DNA of 64,000 nucleotides from Elymus sibiricus (taxonomy: Eukaryota > Streptophyta > Magnoliopsida > Poales > Poaceae), in the NCBI GenBank assembly GCA_039707655.1, contig CM077664.1, positions 200,006,195 to 200,070,194 of the forward strand, given 5' to 3'. The translations under genes and the position numbers were made by a program. The number at the start of each line of letters is the position of its first letter. Position 1 is the first letter of the stretch. The notes under the pieces were generated by a model. That model ran no database searches and was not told the origin of the DNA. It saw nothing but the letters and a program-made list of their open reading frames with translations. Positions 44,866-54,866 of the stretch are shown piece after piece.

Positions 44866-45783
44866 TGATACGTCCATTTTGCATCATGTTTTGCTACTAT
44901 TATTTATAGTGTTTTTAATCAATATAACACTTTGTGGAGCATCTTGTAGTTGATGCTAGCTGGTTTATTTGGTGGAAGATTATATTTTTACATCTATTAT
45001 GCTATTTAATACCCCTCTGATCTTGGACATGAAGATGATTTGTGAGTAGTTACTTTTGTTCTTGAGGACATGGGAGAAGTCTTGTCATAAGTAATCATGT
45101 GAATTTGGCATTCGTTCGATATTTTAATGATATGTATGTTGTTGATTCTCTTAGTGGTGTCATGTGAACGTCGACTACATGACACTTCACCATCTTTGGG
45201 CCTAAGGGAATGTATTGTGGAGTATTAATTAGATGATGGGTTGCTAGAGTGACAGAAGCTTAAACCCTAGTTTATGCGCTATTCCGTAAGGGGCTGATTT
45301 GGATCCATATGTTTAATGCTATTGTTAGAGTTATCTTAATTCTTCTTTCGTAGTTGCGGATGCTTGCGAGAGGGGGTAATCATAAGTGGGAGGCTTGTTC
45401 AAGTAAAAACAGCACCCAAGCACCGGCCCACCCACATATCAAATTATCAAAGTAGCAAACGCGAATCAAACCAACATGATGAAAATGACTAGATGAAATT
45501 CCCATGTGTCCTCGAGAACGCTTTACTTATTATAAGAGATCGTTCCGGCTTGTCCTTTGCTATAAAAAGGATTGGGCCACCTTGCTGCACTCTTTGTTAC
45601 TATTGCTACTTGTCACTTGTTACAAATTATCTTGCTATCAAACTACTCGTTACCGACAATTTCAGTGCTTGCAGAAAATACCTTGCTGAAAACCGCTTGT
45701 CATTTCCTTCTGCTCCTCCTTGGGTTCGACACTCTTACTTATCAAAAGGAGTACGATTGATCCCCTATACTTGTGGGTCATCA
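44866..45783 (+). mobile_element. Solo LTR, 918 bp
   Basis: It opens TGATACGTCCATTTTGCATC and ends CTTGTGGGTCATCA, both known ends of a Triticeae LTR. GATAAC flanks it on both sides (44860-44865, 45784-45789). No internal sequence is present, so it arose by recombination between two LTRs of one element. Some inner parts are deleted compared with the usual longer form. Confidence 0.75.
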
Positions 45784-45789
45784 GATAAC

Positions 45790-46401
45790 GGTCTATAGAT
45801 ATAAGAATGTAACGCCTATATGCAGTCATGACATGAATAATCATACTCATAAAAAACACAATTTAATCGATATGCAATTGTAATTTGTTCACTACACCTA
45901 GTGGCAGAGCCCTGCCCGGCTACCCCAGGCGGCTGCCTGGGATCTGCCCTAGAATCCCGTTTGATCGATAGTAGAAAATGAAGAGCTAATCATCATTTTG
46001 CACGTGCAAACAACTGGTGGGTAGGAGCCTGTGCACATTGCCCAGGCTCTTCAGCGAGCTCGCTCCGCCACTGACCACACCTATGATATGTTGTTTGAGA
46101 GATGTCTCTAGAGAAACTATGGATCCCAGACCATTCTTTCCATTGCTTTCAAGCCCGATCAATTGCTTGCAATTAACAATTCCATCCACAGTATACAATT
46201 AATTCTTGTAACAAGCAAGACCGGAACACTGGCAATCTTCATGGCCAAGTTGGGAAAAAGAACAGGTGAAGTTTTCTAACTGTGTGCATGTACTAATTGT
46301 TGATTGTATTGCCAATAGTTCATACTAGTTCGATAAACTTTGTTCTCAAGTGAGGAAGATACTTACTTGCTAGACTACATCATCCCAGCAACTTTTGCGG
46401 A
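45790..46401 (+). mobile_element. Right part of the LTR that begins at 30702
   Basis: Phrases in order (TAATTTGTTCAC, AGAGATGTCTCTAGAGAAAC, then GAGGAAGATACTTAC and CTACATCATCCCAGC) follow the order seen in LTRs that begin TGATACGTCTC. The end GGAAGTAGCA is followed by ACGCG, the counterpart of ACGCA at 30697-30701. It contains a small MITE. Confidence 0.65.
45899..46075. mobile_element. MITE, probably hAT-type
   Basis: GTGGCAGAGC at the left and GCTCCGCCAC at the right are imperfect inverted repeats. ACTACACCTA before and ACCACACCTA after look like an 8-bp-class target duplication with one change. Without the insert the surrounding LTR reads through. Confidence 0.5.
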
Positions 46402-46790
46402 AGTAGCAACGCGCTGGAGGCTGAGCTATCGGCCATGATGAAGGGCCTTGCCCTGGCTCTTGAGTGTAGCAACCTTCGGATCACCCTGAACTACATGGAG
46501 GCAGTGTCTCTGGTCAAATGTAGTGGCATCAACATTTCACACTTCGCCTTCTTAGTACAAGAGGTTAAAAATAACGGTGAACGGAGGCAACTAAGTTATT
46601 TTTGCCTGCATTTGCCATAGTCAAAACTTTGCTAGGTATTTCATGGCTACTTATGGCCGAACTGACGTGTGGAAGGTTCAAGTTTGGATGAACTAGTGAG
46701 TCTCTATCACAACGGTTGTAATGGTCATGGTTGTGTAATAAAAACTACTTTCTAAACAAAAAACTTAAGGATTCAATCCTACACAGTAAA
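46402..46790 (+). pseudogene. Right part of the RNase H domain split from 30330-30701
   Basis: The frame from about 46406 reads LEAELSAMMKGLALALECSN, the conserved middle of the RNase H-like domain (second acidic residue in LEAEL). It is what should follow CRHHHTLHDA at 30700. It continues to VQEVK near 46567. The C-terminal part (RTDVWKV...) is frame-broken. TGTAATAAAAACTAC near 46733 resembles the usual 3' tail. The two parts are 15.7 kb apart. Confidence 0.72.
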
Positions 46791-47339
46791 TGACATATAG
46801 AAGAAATACACCTGAGGATCAAATGTTGCTCGCCCAACTGCGGACCGAGGCGGCGGCGATTTCCGATCGAGGCGAGCTTGCAGACGGAGAGAGGTCGAAT
46901 AGGTGGTGTTGTCAATCAATTAGAGGCGGGGAGAGTGATGCGAGGTGGAAGTGTAGGTAGGGGTCCTCCGTTTTTAGGAATATGGTGGTGCACCGTAGGC
47001 ATGGTCTACGGCAACCATGGCGAGCTCTAAACCTTTTAATAAATATTTTTTTGGAAAAGTAAACAATTTTAGTTCAAAGCTCTATTTTGGAGTTTTGAAA
47101 GGGAAAATAGTTTAAATACTTTTTGGCCAAAATAAATTATAATAACTTTTTTATGGTTTATCCACATGACATGATCATTGGGATGAGTCTAGCCGATTGG
47201 AAGAGAATAGCCATAGGAATTCATATGGATTATTCAAACAGAAACACCCTAGAAAATAATTAAAATGAACACTTAAAATAAAGCAAGGCCCTCATATCTT
47301 TAAGAAAATTTTGATGGCTCAGATAATGGTCTTTATTAA
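46791..47339. other. No gene seen
   Basis: Sequence of mixed composition: GC-rich at 46840-46930 (CGGCGGCGATTTCCGATCG), then AT-rich. No terminal repeats or domain-bearing frame. Confidence 0.4.
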
Positions 47340-47968
47340 CTTAATTTAGGTTATGCAAAACACAGGGTGTTACACCCACAGTCCAAAAAAGGTAGCTCCT
47401 GAGAAACAAGGTCAGCCGTCGTGTGACACTAAGAGAGGACATCATGCTAAACCTGGCAGAAAAATGAGCAATCGGCGGGGTTGTGCGGCATATCCTAGTC
47501 TGCTCGCCGCGGACATAACGACCGGGATGGGGAAGACTTCTACGGGCGAGGCGATCCGCCCTCCAACACCTGCTCTGAGGGGGGGGCGATGAAGACCTGA
47601 TGCGCAAGGGGCCCAAGTGAGCCTCCAATGGGGAGTCTGGGTGACCCCACGGAAGAGAGCATCGTAGCAAGATTTGGTCGAATATTCCCCGGAAGGGGTC
47701 TAGCACCACTGAGCTCATCTGGGATGTTCAGGACCGAGATATACTGCAACCGCTGCCAAAGATTGACGTACTGAACCATCAAAGCTGGACCAAGTGTGCC
47801 CTTACCCATGAGCAAAGATGCAAACCCTCACGAACCTCCCGGGCCGGAAACTAAGGGAGCCAACTCCGAGATGGATTTGTCGACAATCCAGTGATCCGTT
47901 CAGAATAGGCAAGAGTTGTTGTCGCCAATAGTCTATAATACTAGGCAAGAGTTTAAGCAACCTACTCT
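47340..47968 (-). pseudogene. LINE zinc-finger (zf-RVT) fragment, longest copy
   Basis: Read on the minus strand, QYVNLWQRLQ leads to a segment that in another phase gives TPSGEYSTKSCYDALFRGVT and then HWRLTWAP, the domain that follows reverse transcriptase in plant LINEs. It continues past the triplication boundary (SRCWRADRLARRSLPHPGR) to about 47340. Frameshifts and stops are present. The same LINE piece, shorter, lies at the start of the next two units. Confidence 0.72.
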
Positions 47969-47971
47969 TAA

Positions 47972-48948
47972 GAGCATCTCTAGCAGATCCCGTATAACCT
48001 CGCCGGGACTTACTTTTCCGATGGTTTTACATATTGGGCCAAAACACCTACCCAAATAGGTCCCGTAAAAATTTCCGGGAGGCCCGTAAACCGCCCCTCG
48101 AATCCACCATATATACCGGCGCGCTAGGGTTCTTTGCGGGACGTGTCCGCCTTTTCCCTCATCCTCCGCCGCCGCATTTTCACTACTCCGGCGACAAATC
48201 ACATCCACTCCGGCTTAGATTTGCGGCGAGCTTAGGCACCGAAACCGGCGGGAGATGTCGTGCGCAGGCGGCGGTCGAGGTGGCCGAGGAGGGTTCAGCG
48301 GTCGCGGCGGCGGGCCGCCTCGCAAGCGCGGCCACGACGAGGAGGCCGGGAGCTCCTCCCTCCGCCCTCCGAGGGAGGAATGGCGCAAGGAGCAGCCGTG
48401 CAGTCCCGCAGCGCCAGCGCGCCGGCGTGGAGCAACTTCCGCCGCCTCGGCCGGATCCAGCGCGCCTGGTTCGAGGCGAAGGTGGCGGCCACGGCCGGGG
48501 ACGAAGCAGCAGCGGCACGGCTCGACGAGTTGAAGGAAGAGTACCAGCTCGCCTTCGACCTCTCCAACTCCCTCATGGAGCACCACCTCGGCGTCGGCAA
48601 GTCCGGCGATGGTGACGACGAGTAGGCCTTGTAGAACTCCGGTGACGAGTAGTTTAAGTTTAAGTATGAACTAGTTTAAGTTTTAGTATGTTTTATGAAC
48701 TATGTTTATGTCGCGTGGTATGAATTATGTTTAATTTCCATTTAATTAAGCTTGTATGAACTATGTTTATGTGGAACTCCGGTGATGTTTAATTGGCGTG
48801 AAGTACTAGTTTGAAAATCGAGTAGAACTCCGGTGATTTTTGCGGGATCTGTTCTGTCTATGCGTCCGCCGTATCGCAAATTTCGTTTACGGTATCCCGT
48901 AAACGCCATTTGTAGGACGGCGGTTTGCGGGATCTGCTACAGATACTC
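47972..48948 (+). mobile_element. TIR element in copy 1 (PIF/Harbinger-like), 977 bp
   Basis: GAGCATCTCTAGCAGATCCCG at the left and its near-perfect reverse complement at the right are flanked by TAA on both sides (47969-47971, 48949-48951). A 3-bp TAA target and GAGCATCTC-type ends suit PIF/Harbinger elements. There is no DDE transposase; the element carries the small ORF described separately. Confidence 0.68.
48255..48625 (+). pseudogene. ORF of the TIR element, copy 1 (Gly/Arg-rich start, helical end)
   Basis: CATATATACC at 48107-48116 is a TATA candidate about 140 bases upstream. ATG 48255 begins MSCAGGGRGGRGGFSGRGGG, an RGG-box-like run. The 92-codon frame ends at 48533. A second phase gives the better C-terminus: APAWSNFRRLGRIQRAWFEA, then DELKEEYQLAF, SNSLMEHHLGV and an acidic end GDGDDE at 48625. 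Either the two phases belong to one gene broken by a small indel near 48420, or translation starts at ATG 48380 (81 residues). I do not recognise the family; the RGG run suggests RNA or DNA binding, which is inference. The same ORF occurs in the other two copies. Confidence 0.5.
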
Positions 48949-49442
48949 TAATCATTGAATTGGCTCTTTAGTGTTAGATGTAAATATTGCTCGTCTCTTT
49001 TTCCTAGCCAATGCATTAAATTCAACAGAAAAATCAATGTCTTTCTTTCCCAAAGCAAGGCATACAATGCAAGCAAAGAGAAATCAATTTATACGTTTTT
49101 GTATTCATGGGGTTTCAAAATCACATGAATGTCAAATTAAGTAGTTGGATGCAACAACATGTTATATTTTTCGGCAATATTCTCGAGAACATATATTCTT
49201 CAGCAATAGAAAAGAAAACATATGATTTCCAATCCTAAAAACGAACTTCACTTTGTTTTCTAGAAATTAAATCCTTATAAGTTACGTTAAATTCATTTGA
49301 ACGAAACACAGAGTAGGGCGTTTTGGAGCTCGGCCTCCATGGCGGCCGAATTTTTGAAAAATTCAAAATTCAAGTGTGTAAAATTTCAGGATGAAATACC
49401 TTTAAATGTGAGTTGTGCAAAAAAAACATGGACTTTGAGGAT
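48949..49442. other. AT-rich part of triplication unit 1
   Basis: No coding frame. GGAGCTCGGCCTCCATGGCGGCCG at about 49326 is a near-palindrome that recurs in the other units and, altered, at about 53390. Confidence 0.6.
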
Positions 49443-49836
49443 GATGAAGACCTGATGCGCAAGGGGCCCAAGTGAGCCTCCAATGGGGAGCCTGGGTGAC
49501 CCCACGGAAGAGAGCCTCATAGCAAGATTTGGTCGAATATTCCCCGGAAGGGGTCTAGCACCACTGAGCTCATCTGGGATGTTCAGGACCGAGATATACT
49601 GCAACCGCTGCCAAAGATTGACGTACTGAAGCATCAAAGCTGGACCAAGTGTGCCCTTGATGTCATGACCCCATGAGCAAAGATGCAAACCCTCACGAAC
49701 CTCGCGGGCCGAAAACTAAGGGAGCCAACTCCGAGATTGATTTGTCGACAATCCAGTGATCCGTTCAGAATAGGCAAGAGTTGTTGTCGCCAATAGTCTA
49801 TAATACTAGGCAAGAGTTTAAGCAACCTACTCTTAA

Positions 49837-50831
49837 GAGCATCTCTAGCAGATCCCGTATAACCTCGCCGGGACTTACTTTTCCGGCGGTTTTACATATT
49901 GGGCCAAAACACCTGCCCGAATAGGTCCCGTAAAAACGGGCCGGCCCGTAAAAATTTCCGGGAGGCCCGTAAACCGCCCCTCGAATCCACCATATATACC
50001 GGCGCGCTAGGGTTCTTTGCAGGACGTGTCCGCCTTTTCCCTCATCCTCTGCCGCCGCATTTTCACTACTCCGGTGACAAATCACATCCACTCTGGCTTA
50101 GATTTGAGGCGAGCTTAGGCACCGAAACCGGCGGGAGATGTCGTGCGCAGGCGGCGGTCGAGGTGGCCGAGGGGGGTTCAGCGGTCGCGGCGGCGGGCCG
50201 CCTCGCAAGCGCGGCCACGACGAGGAGGCCAGGAGCTCCTCCCTCCGCCTCCGAGGGAGGAATGGCGCAAGGAGCAGCCGCGCGGTCCCGCAGCGCCGGC
50301 ACGCCGGCGTGGAGCAACTTCCGCCGCCTCGGCCGGATCTAGCGTGCTTGGTTCGAGGCGAAGGTGGCGGCCGCGGCCGGGGACGAAGCAGCAGCAGCAC
50401 GGCTCGACGAGTTGAAGGAAGAGTACCAGCTCGCCTTCGGCCTCTCCAACTCCCTCATGGAGCACCACCTCGGCGTCGGCAAGTCCGGCGATGGTGACGA
50501 TGAGTAGGCCTTGTAGAACTCCGGTGACGAGTAGTTTTAGTTTAAGTATGAACTAGTTTAAGTTTTAAGTATGTTTTATGAACTATGTTTATGTCGCGTG
50601 GTATGAATTATCTTTAATTTCCGTTTAATTAAGCTTGTATGAACTATGTTTATGTGGAACTCCGGTGATGTTTAATTGGCGCGAAGTACTTGTTTGAAAA
50701 TCGAGTAGAACTCCGGTGATTTTTGCGAGATCTGTTCTGTCTACGCGTCCGCCGTACCGCAAATTTCGTTTACGGTAACCCGTAAACGCCATTTGTAGGA
50801 CGGCGGTTTGCGGGATCTGCTAGAGATACTC
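49837..50831 (+). mobile_element. TIR element in copy 2, 995 bp
   Basis: The same ends as in copy 1, flanked by TAA (49834-49836, 50832-50834). An 18-bp-class insertion (AACGGGCCGGCCCGTAAAA) near 49935, also present in copy 3, makes it longer than copy 1. Confidence 0.68.
50138..50507 (+). pseudogene. ORF of the TIR element, copy 2 (nonsense)
   Basis: ATG 50138 begins as in copy 1. In the C-terminal phase the conserved GRIQRAW stretch reads GRI-stop (CGGATCTAGCG at about 50334-50344, where copies 1 and 3 have CGGATCCAGCG). The downstream part (DELKEEYQLAFGLSNSLMEH, then GDDE) is intact. This copy is therefore inactive for the helical part, even though the rest is as well preserved as in the others. 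Confidence 0.5.
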
Positions 50832-51721
50832 TAATCATTGAATTGGCTCTTTAGTGTTAGATGTAAATATTGCTCGTCTCTTTTTCCTAGCCAATGCATT
50901 AAATTCAACGGAAAAATCAATGTCTTTCTTTCCCAAAGCAAGGCATACAATGCAAGCAAAGAGAAATCAATTTATACGTTTTTGTATTCATGGGGTTTCA
51001 AAATCACATGAATGGCAAAATTAAGTAGTTGGATGCAACAACATGTTATATTTTTCGGCAATATTCTCGAGAACATATATTCTTCGGCAATAGAAAAGAA
51101 AACATATGATTTCCAATCCTAAAAACGAACTTCACTTTGTTTTCTAGAAATTAAATCTTTAGAAGTTACGTTAAATTCCTTTGAACGAAACATAGAGTAG
51201 GGCGTTTTGGAGCTCAGCCTCCATGGCGGCCGAATTTTTGAAAAATTCAAAATTCAAGTGTGTAAAATTTCAGGATGAAATACCTTTAAATGTGAGTTGT
51301 GCAAAAAAAAGCATGGACTTTGAGGATGATGAAGACCTGATGCGCAAGGGGCCCAAGTGAGCCTCCAATGGGGAGTCTGGGTGACCCCACGGAAGAGAGC
51401 GTCGTAGCAAGATTTGGTCGAATATTCCCCGGAAGGGGTCTAGCACCACTGAGCTCATCTGGGATGTTCAGGACCGAGATATACTGCAACCGCTGCCAAA
51501 GATTGACGTACTGAACCATCAAAGCTGGACCAAGTGTGCCCTTGATGTCACGAACCCATGAGCAAAGATGCAAACCCTCACGAACCTCGCGGGGCGGAAA
51601 CTAAGGGAGCCAACTCCGAGATGGATTTGTCGACAATCCAGTGATCCGTTCAGAATAGGCAAGAGTTGTTGTCGCCAATAGTCTATAATACTAGGCAAGA
51701 GTTTAAGCAACCTACTCTTAA

Positions 51722-52725
51722 GAGCATCTCTAGCAGATCCCGTATAACCTCGCCGGGACTTACTTTTCCGATGGTTTTACATATTGGGCCAAAACACCTG
51801 CCCGAATAGGTCCTGTAAAAATGGGCCGGCCCGTAAAAATTTCTGGGAGGCCCGTAAACCGCCCCTCGAATCCACCATATATACCGGCGCGCTAGGGTTC
51901 TTTGCGGGACGTGTCCGCCTTTTCCCTCATCCTCCGCCGCCGCATTTTCACTACTCCGGCGAGAAATCACATCCACTCCGGCTTAGATTTGCGGCGAGCT
52001 TAGGCACCGAAACCGGCGGGAGATGTCATGCGCAGGCGGCGGTCGAGGTGGCCGAGGGGGGTTCAGCGGTCGCGGCGGCGGGCCGCCTCGCAAGCGCGGC
52101 CACGACGAGGAGGCCGGGAGCTCCTCCCTCCGCCCTCCGAGGGAGGAATGGCGCAAGGAGCAGCCGCGCAGTCCCGCAGCGCCGGCGCACCGGCGCGCCG
52201 GCGTGGAGCAACTTCCGCCGCCTCGGCCGGATCCAGCGCACCTGGTTCGAGGCGAAGGTGGCGGCCGCGGCCGGGGACGATGCAGCAGCGGCACGGCTCG
52301 ACGAGTTGAAGGAAGAGTACCAGCTCGCCTTCGGCCTCTCCAACTCCCTCATGGAGCACCACCTCGGCGTCGGCAAGTCCAGCGATGGTGACGACGAGTA
52401 GGCCTTGTAGAACTCCGGTGACGAGTAGTTTAAGTTTAAGTATGAACTAGTTTAAGTTTTAAGTATGTTTTATGAACTATGTTTATGTCGCGTGGTATGA
52501 ATTATGTTTAATTTCCGTTTAATTAAGCTTGTATGAACTATGTTTATGTGGAACTCCGGTGATGTTTAATTGGCGCGAAGTACTAGTTTGAAAATCGAGT
52601 AGAACTCCGGTGATTTTTGCGGGATCTGTTCTGTCTACGCGTCCGCCGTACCGCAAATTTCGTGTACGGTATCCCGTAAACACCATTTGTAGGACGGCGG
52701 TTTGCGGGATCTGCTAGAGATACTC
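51722..52725 (+). mobile_element. TIR element in copy 3, 1004 bp
   Basis: The same ends, flanked by TAA (51719-51721, 52726-52728). It contains the ATGGGCCGGCCCGTAAAAA insertion as in copy 2. Confidence 0.68.
52023..52401 (+). pseudogene. ORF of the TIR element, copy 3
   Basis: ATG 52023 begins MSCAGGGRGGRGG. This copy has extra bases in the variable CGGCGCACCGGCGCGCCGG stretch near 52190. One phase is open from 51784 to 52401 (205 codons) and ends with the helical part (SNFRRLGRIQRTWFEAKVAA, then DELKEEYQLAFGLSNSL and SSDGDDE). Upstream of about 52140 that phase differs from the ATG phase, so the protein start is unclear. ATG 52147, in phase with the helical part or nearly so, is an alternative. 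Function unknown. Confidence 0.48.
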
Positions 52726-53220
52726 TAATCATTGAATTGGCTCTTTAGTGTTAGATGTAAATATTGCTCGTCTCTTTTTCCTAGCCAATGCATTAAATTC
52801 AACGGAAAAATCAATGTCTTTCTTTCCCAAAGCAAGGCATACAATGCAAGCAAAGAGAAATCAATTTATACGTTTTTGTATTCATGGGGTTTCAAAATCA
52901 CATGAATGGCAAAATTAAGTAGTTGGATGCAACAACATGTTATATTTTTCGGCAATATTCTCGAGAACATATATTCTTCAACAATAGAAAAGAAAACATA
53001 TGATTTCCAATCCTAAAAACGAACTTCACTTTGTTTTCTAGAAATTAAATCCTTAGAAGTTACGTTAAATTCCTTTGAATGAAACACAGAGTAGGGCGTT
53101 TTGGAGCTCGGCCTCCATGGCGGCCGAATTTTTGAAAATTCCAAAATTCAAGTGTGTAAAATTTCAGGATGAAATACCTTTAAATGTGAGTTGTGCAAAA
53201 AAGAAAACATGGACTTTGAG

Positions 53221-53904
53221 GATGAATAGTGCATAAATTAAAAAGCCGCATATTTTATTTTGTGTACCACTCATTTTAACGTATTTTGTCATGAAAATTT
53301 ACACTTGTACATTATGTCCCTAAGTATATGTTTATTTTTTCAAATATTTTTGAAACATATAAATATGATTTTTGATCATTTCAAATTCGGCCTCCATGGA
53401 GGCGGAGCTCCATTCAGCACTTTCGCCAAACAGACCTTTTACCATGAAAGATCTATTAACTCTCCTGAATTCTTCATTTATAGTGTTGGTGATTTTGAGC
53501 GTTTTTTGCCATCCACCCTGGCCGCAACGCGGTCAGCGAGACGTGCTCTGCTCCCTCTGCCCTCATGGGCCCATTGAAGTCCGCAGCTAGAGTACAGCTA
53601 CAGTAGCAGGAGGCCTCGTTCCCCAAAACTCGCGTAGGTACAAAACACGAAGCCAGGAAAGAACCAACGGGCAGGACCAGGACTCGAAAAGCCGCTGGAA
53701 CCGAGGAGACAGGGCAGGGCAGGGACTGCCGTGCCGTGTGAACTTGCAGCGGCGTGCCCCTGCAGCGCGCGCGCGCGTCCGCGTCAATCAAACCTCGGTC
53801 AAATTCGCCGTCCCGCCCCTAGCCGCGCGTCGCGTCCAGTCTCTGCCTCTCGTCCGCTGCCGCGCTTTGTATTCGCTTTGGGAGCTTGGACGTCAGGGCT
53901 GGCG
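53221..53904. other. Flank between triplication and two-exon gene; possible promoter
   Basis: 53221-53480 is AT-rich repeat sequence (TTATGTCCCTAAGTATATGT; TTCGGCCTCCATGGAGGCGG). 53590-53904 becomes GC-rich, as expected of a grass gene 5' end. No clear TATA box is found; TTGTATTCGC at about 53869 is a weak candidate. Confidence 0.4.
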
Positions 53905-54459
53905 ATGGCGTCGGCGTCGGGGCAGTGGGCGTGGATGGCGGCGGTGGCGGCGGAGGAGCTGGCGAAGCTGGAGGCCGCGCACCCGGGCCGCCTCGGCCCG
54001 CTCAAGGACGAGCTCAGGCGCCTCGTCGCCGAGCCCGGATGGGACGACGCCGACGCGTTCGCGCTCGCCTGTCTGGACGGCGGCGGCCCCGCCGGATGCT
54101 CCTCCCCCTCCTCCTCCCAGCCTGCTGCGCCCGCGGACCTTATGTTCACGCAAGGTACGTATACAGCGCGTCTGTGCGTTCTCTGCGTGCCGTCCTCCCC
54201 TAATAATAATCCTACGCGAGCATCCGTGGTCACCATTAATGGCGGTCTTGCATTGCATGCGCAACCTGCAGAGTCCTCGACCAACAAGAGGAAGTGGTGC
54301 GGCGGCGGCGCGGCCGGCCGCGAGCAGGGGAAGCGCCGGAGGAAGAATGCGGCTTCGGGGGTGAAGGACCGGGCGGACATGGCCATCGACCGCGCCAAGA
54401 AGTGCCTGAAGAAGATACGCGCCATCAAGCGGAGCTTGCTTGCCTATGTCACGGATTGA
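53905..54459 (+). CDS. Two-exon gene for a small basic, probably nuclear protein
   Basis: ATG 53905 begins MASASGQWAWMAAVAAEELA. Exon 1 (53905-54154) encodes an acidic/Leu-rich helical part (KLEAAHPGRLGPLKDELRRL) and ends CAAG before GTACGT. The intron is 54155-54271 (117 nt, GT...CTGCAG). Exon 2 (54272-54459) encodes SSTNKRKWCGGG, a basic run GKRRRKNAASGVKDR, and an amphipathic helix (MAIDRAKKCLKKIRAIKRSL) before the TGA. The joined product has 145 residues. Because 117 is a multiple of three and the intron has no stop, the frame stays open if it is retained, giving 184 residues. KRRRK suggests nuclear import. I do not recognise the family. The GC-rich start and clean splice sites favour a real host gene over a transposon ORF. 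Confidence 0.6.
   Translation: MASASGQWAWMAAVAAEELAKLEAAHPGRLGPLKDELRRLVAEPGWDDADAFALACLDGGGPAGCSSPSSSQPAAPADLMFTQGTYTARLCVLCVPSSPNNNPTRASVVTINGGLALHAQPAESSTNKRKWCGGGAAGREQGKRRRKNAASGVKDRADMAIDRAKKCLKKIRAIKRSLLAYVTD
54155..54271 (+). other. Predicted intron, phase-neutral (117 nt)
   Basis: The donor CAAG/GTACGT and acceptor AACCTGCAG/AG are near consensus, and the inner TAATAATAATCCTACG is AT-richer than the exons. Retention would add 39 codons without a stop. Confidence 0.55.
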
Positions 54460-54675
54460 AACCAAGGAGGAAAAATCGTGCTAGCGACTACAAGGAAGGA
54501 GAAAGGGACTCCTCAAAAAAAAAAAAGAAGAAGGAGAAAGGGATATGGAAGAAATGGAATTGGCCTTTATCGATTGCCTTTTGGCTTGTATATTGTTTGC
54601 TTTTTTGCAATTGGGAAAGTGGCATCATTTCGTTGATGCGGTAGCGGTAGTTTAGCTTTCCCATGGATAAAAATG
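54460..54675 (+). other. 3' flank of the two-exon gene
   Basis: A-rich run at 54516-54530 and T-rich sequence follow; GCTTGTATATTGTTTGC is consistent with a 3' UTR. No further gene. Confidence 0.4.
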
Positions 54676-54866
54676 CCACTCCCTCCGTCCCATAAATTTT
54701 GTCATAGAGTACTTTGAATTATTGCAAGAATCATCTAACGCAATAAAAAACGTTCGGAGTTCCTATGTTTTCGTGTCACACATGTGACACTTACCATTTG
54801 AGATGTTTAGAGCTTTGGATTAAATTTCTCTCATGGGAAGTTCGGAATTGAACTCTTCCCTTTAAT
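54676..54866. mobile_element. One end of a Stowaway-type MITE
   Basis: CCACTCCCTCCGTCCCATAA at about 54677-54696 is the classic Stowaway/mariner end. The second inverted end (GGACGGAGGGAG) is not found nearby, so the copy is truncated. Confidence 0.5.

Larger units (their letters stand above)
47588..53220. repeat. Tandem triplication of a 1.86-1.89 kb segment
   Basis: GATGAAGACCTGATGCGCAA marks the start of each copy at 47588, 49443 and 51328; the third copy ends at 53220. Lengths are 1855, 1885 and 1893 bp. Each copy contains, in order, about 380 bp of LINE zf-RVT sequence (minus strand), a TIR element of about 1 kb, and about 490 bp of AT-rich sequence ending GTGCAAAAAA...CATGGACTTTGAG. 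By eye the copies are about 97% identical, with single-base changes and small indels. LINE sequence continues left of copy 1, and unrelated sequence follows copy 3, so the left copy is nearest the original. Confidence 0.92.

Noticed and set aside
48183..52376. Minus-strand and alternative frames in the triplicated GC-rich ORFs
   Set aside because: High GC leaves all six frames open; only the TATA-led plus-strand frame keeps a helical, acid-ended C-terminus in more than one copy.
53738..54465. Alternative frames of 190-209 codons over the two-exon gene
   Set aside because: They need non-ATG starts or the opposite strand and give Arg/Pro-rich low-complexity products. The called frame has ATG, splice sites and a sensible C-terminus.
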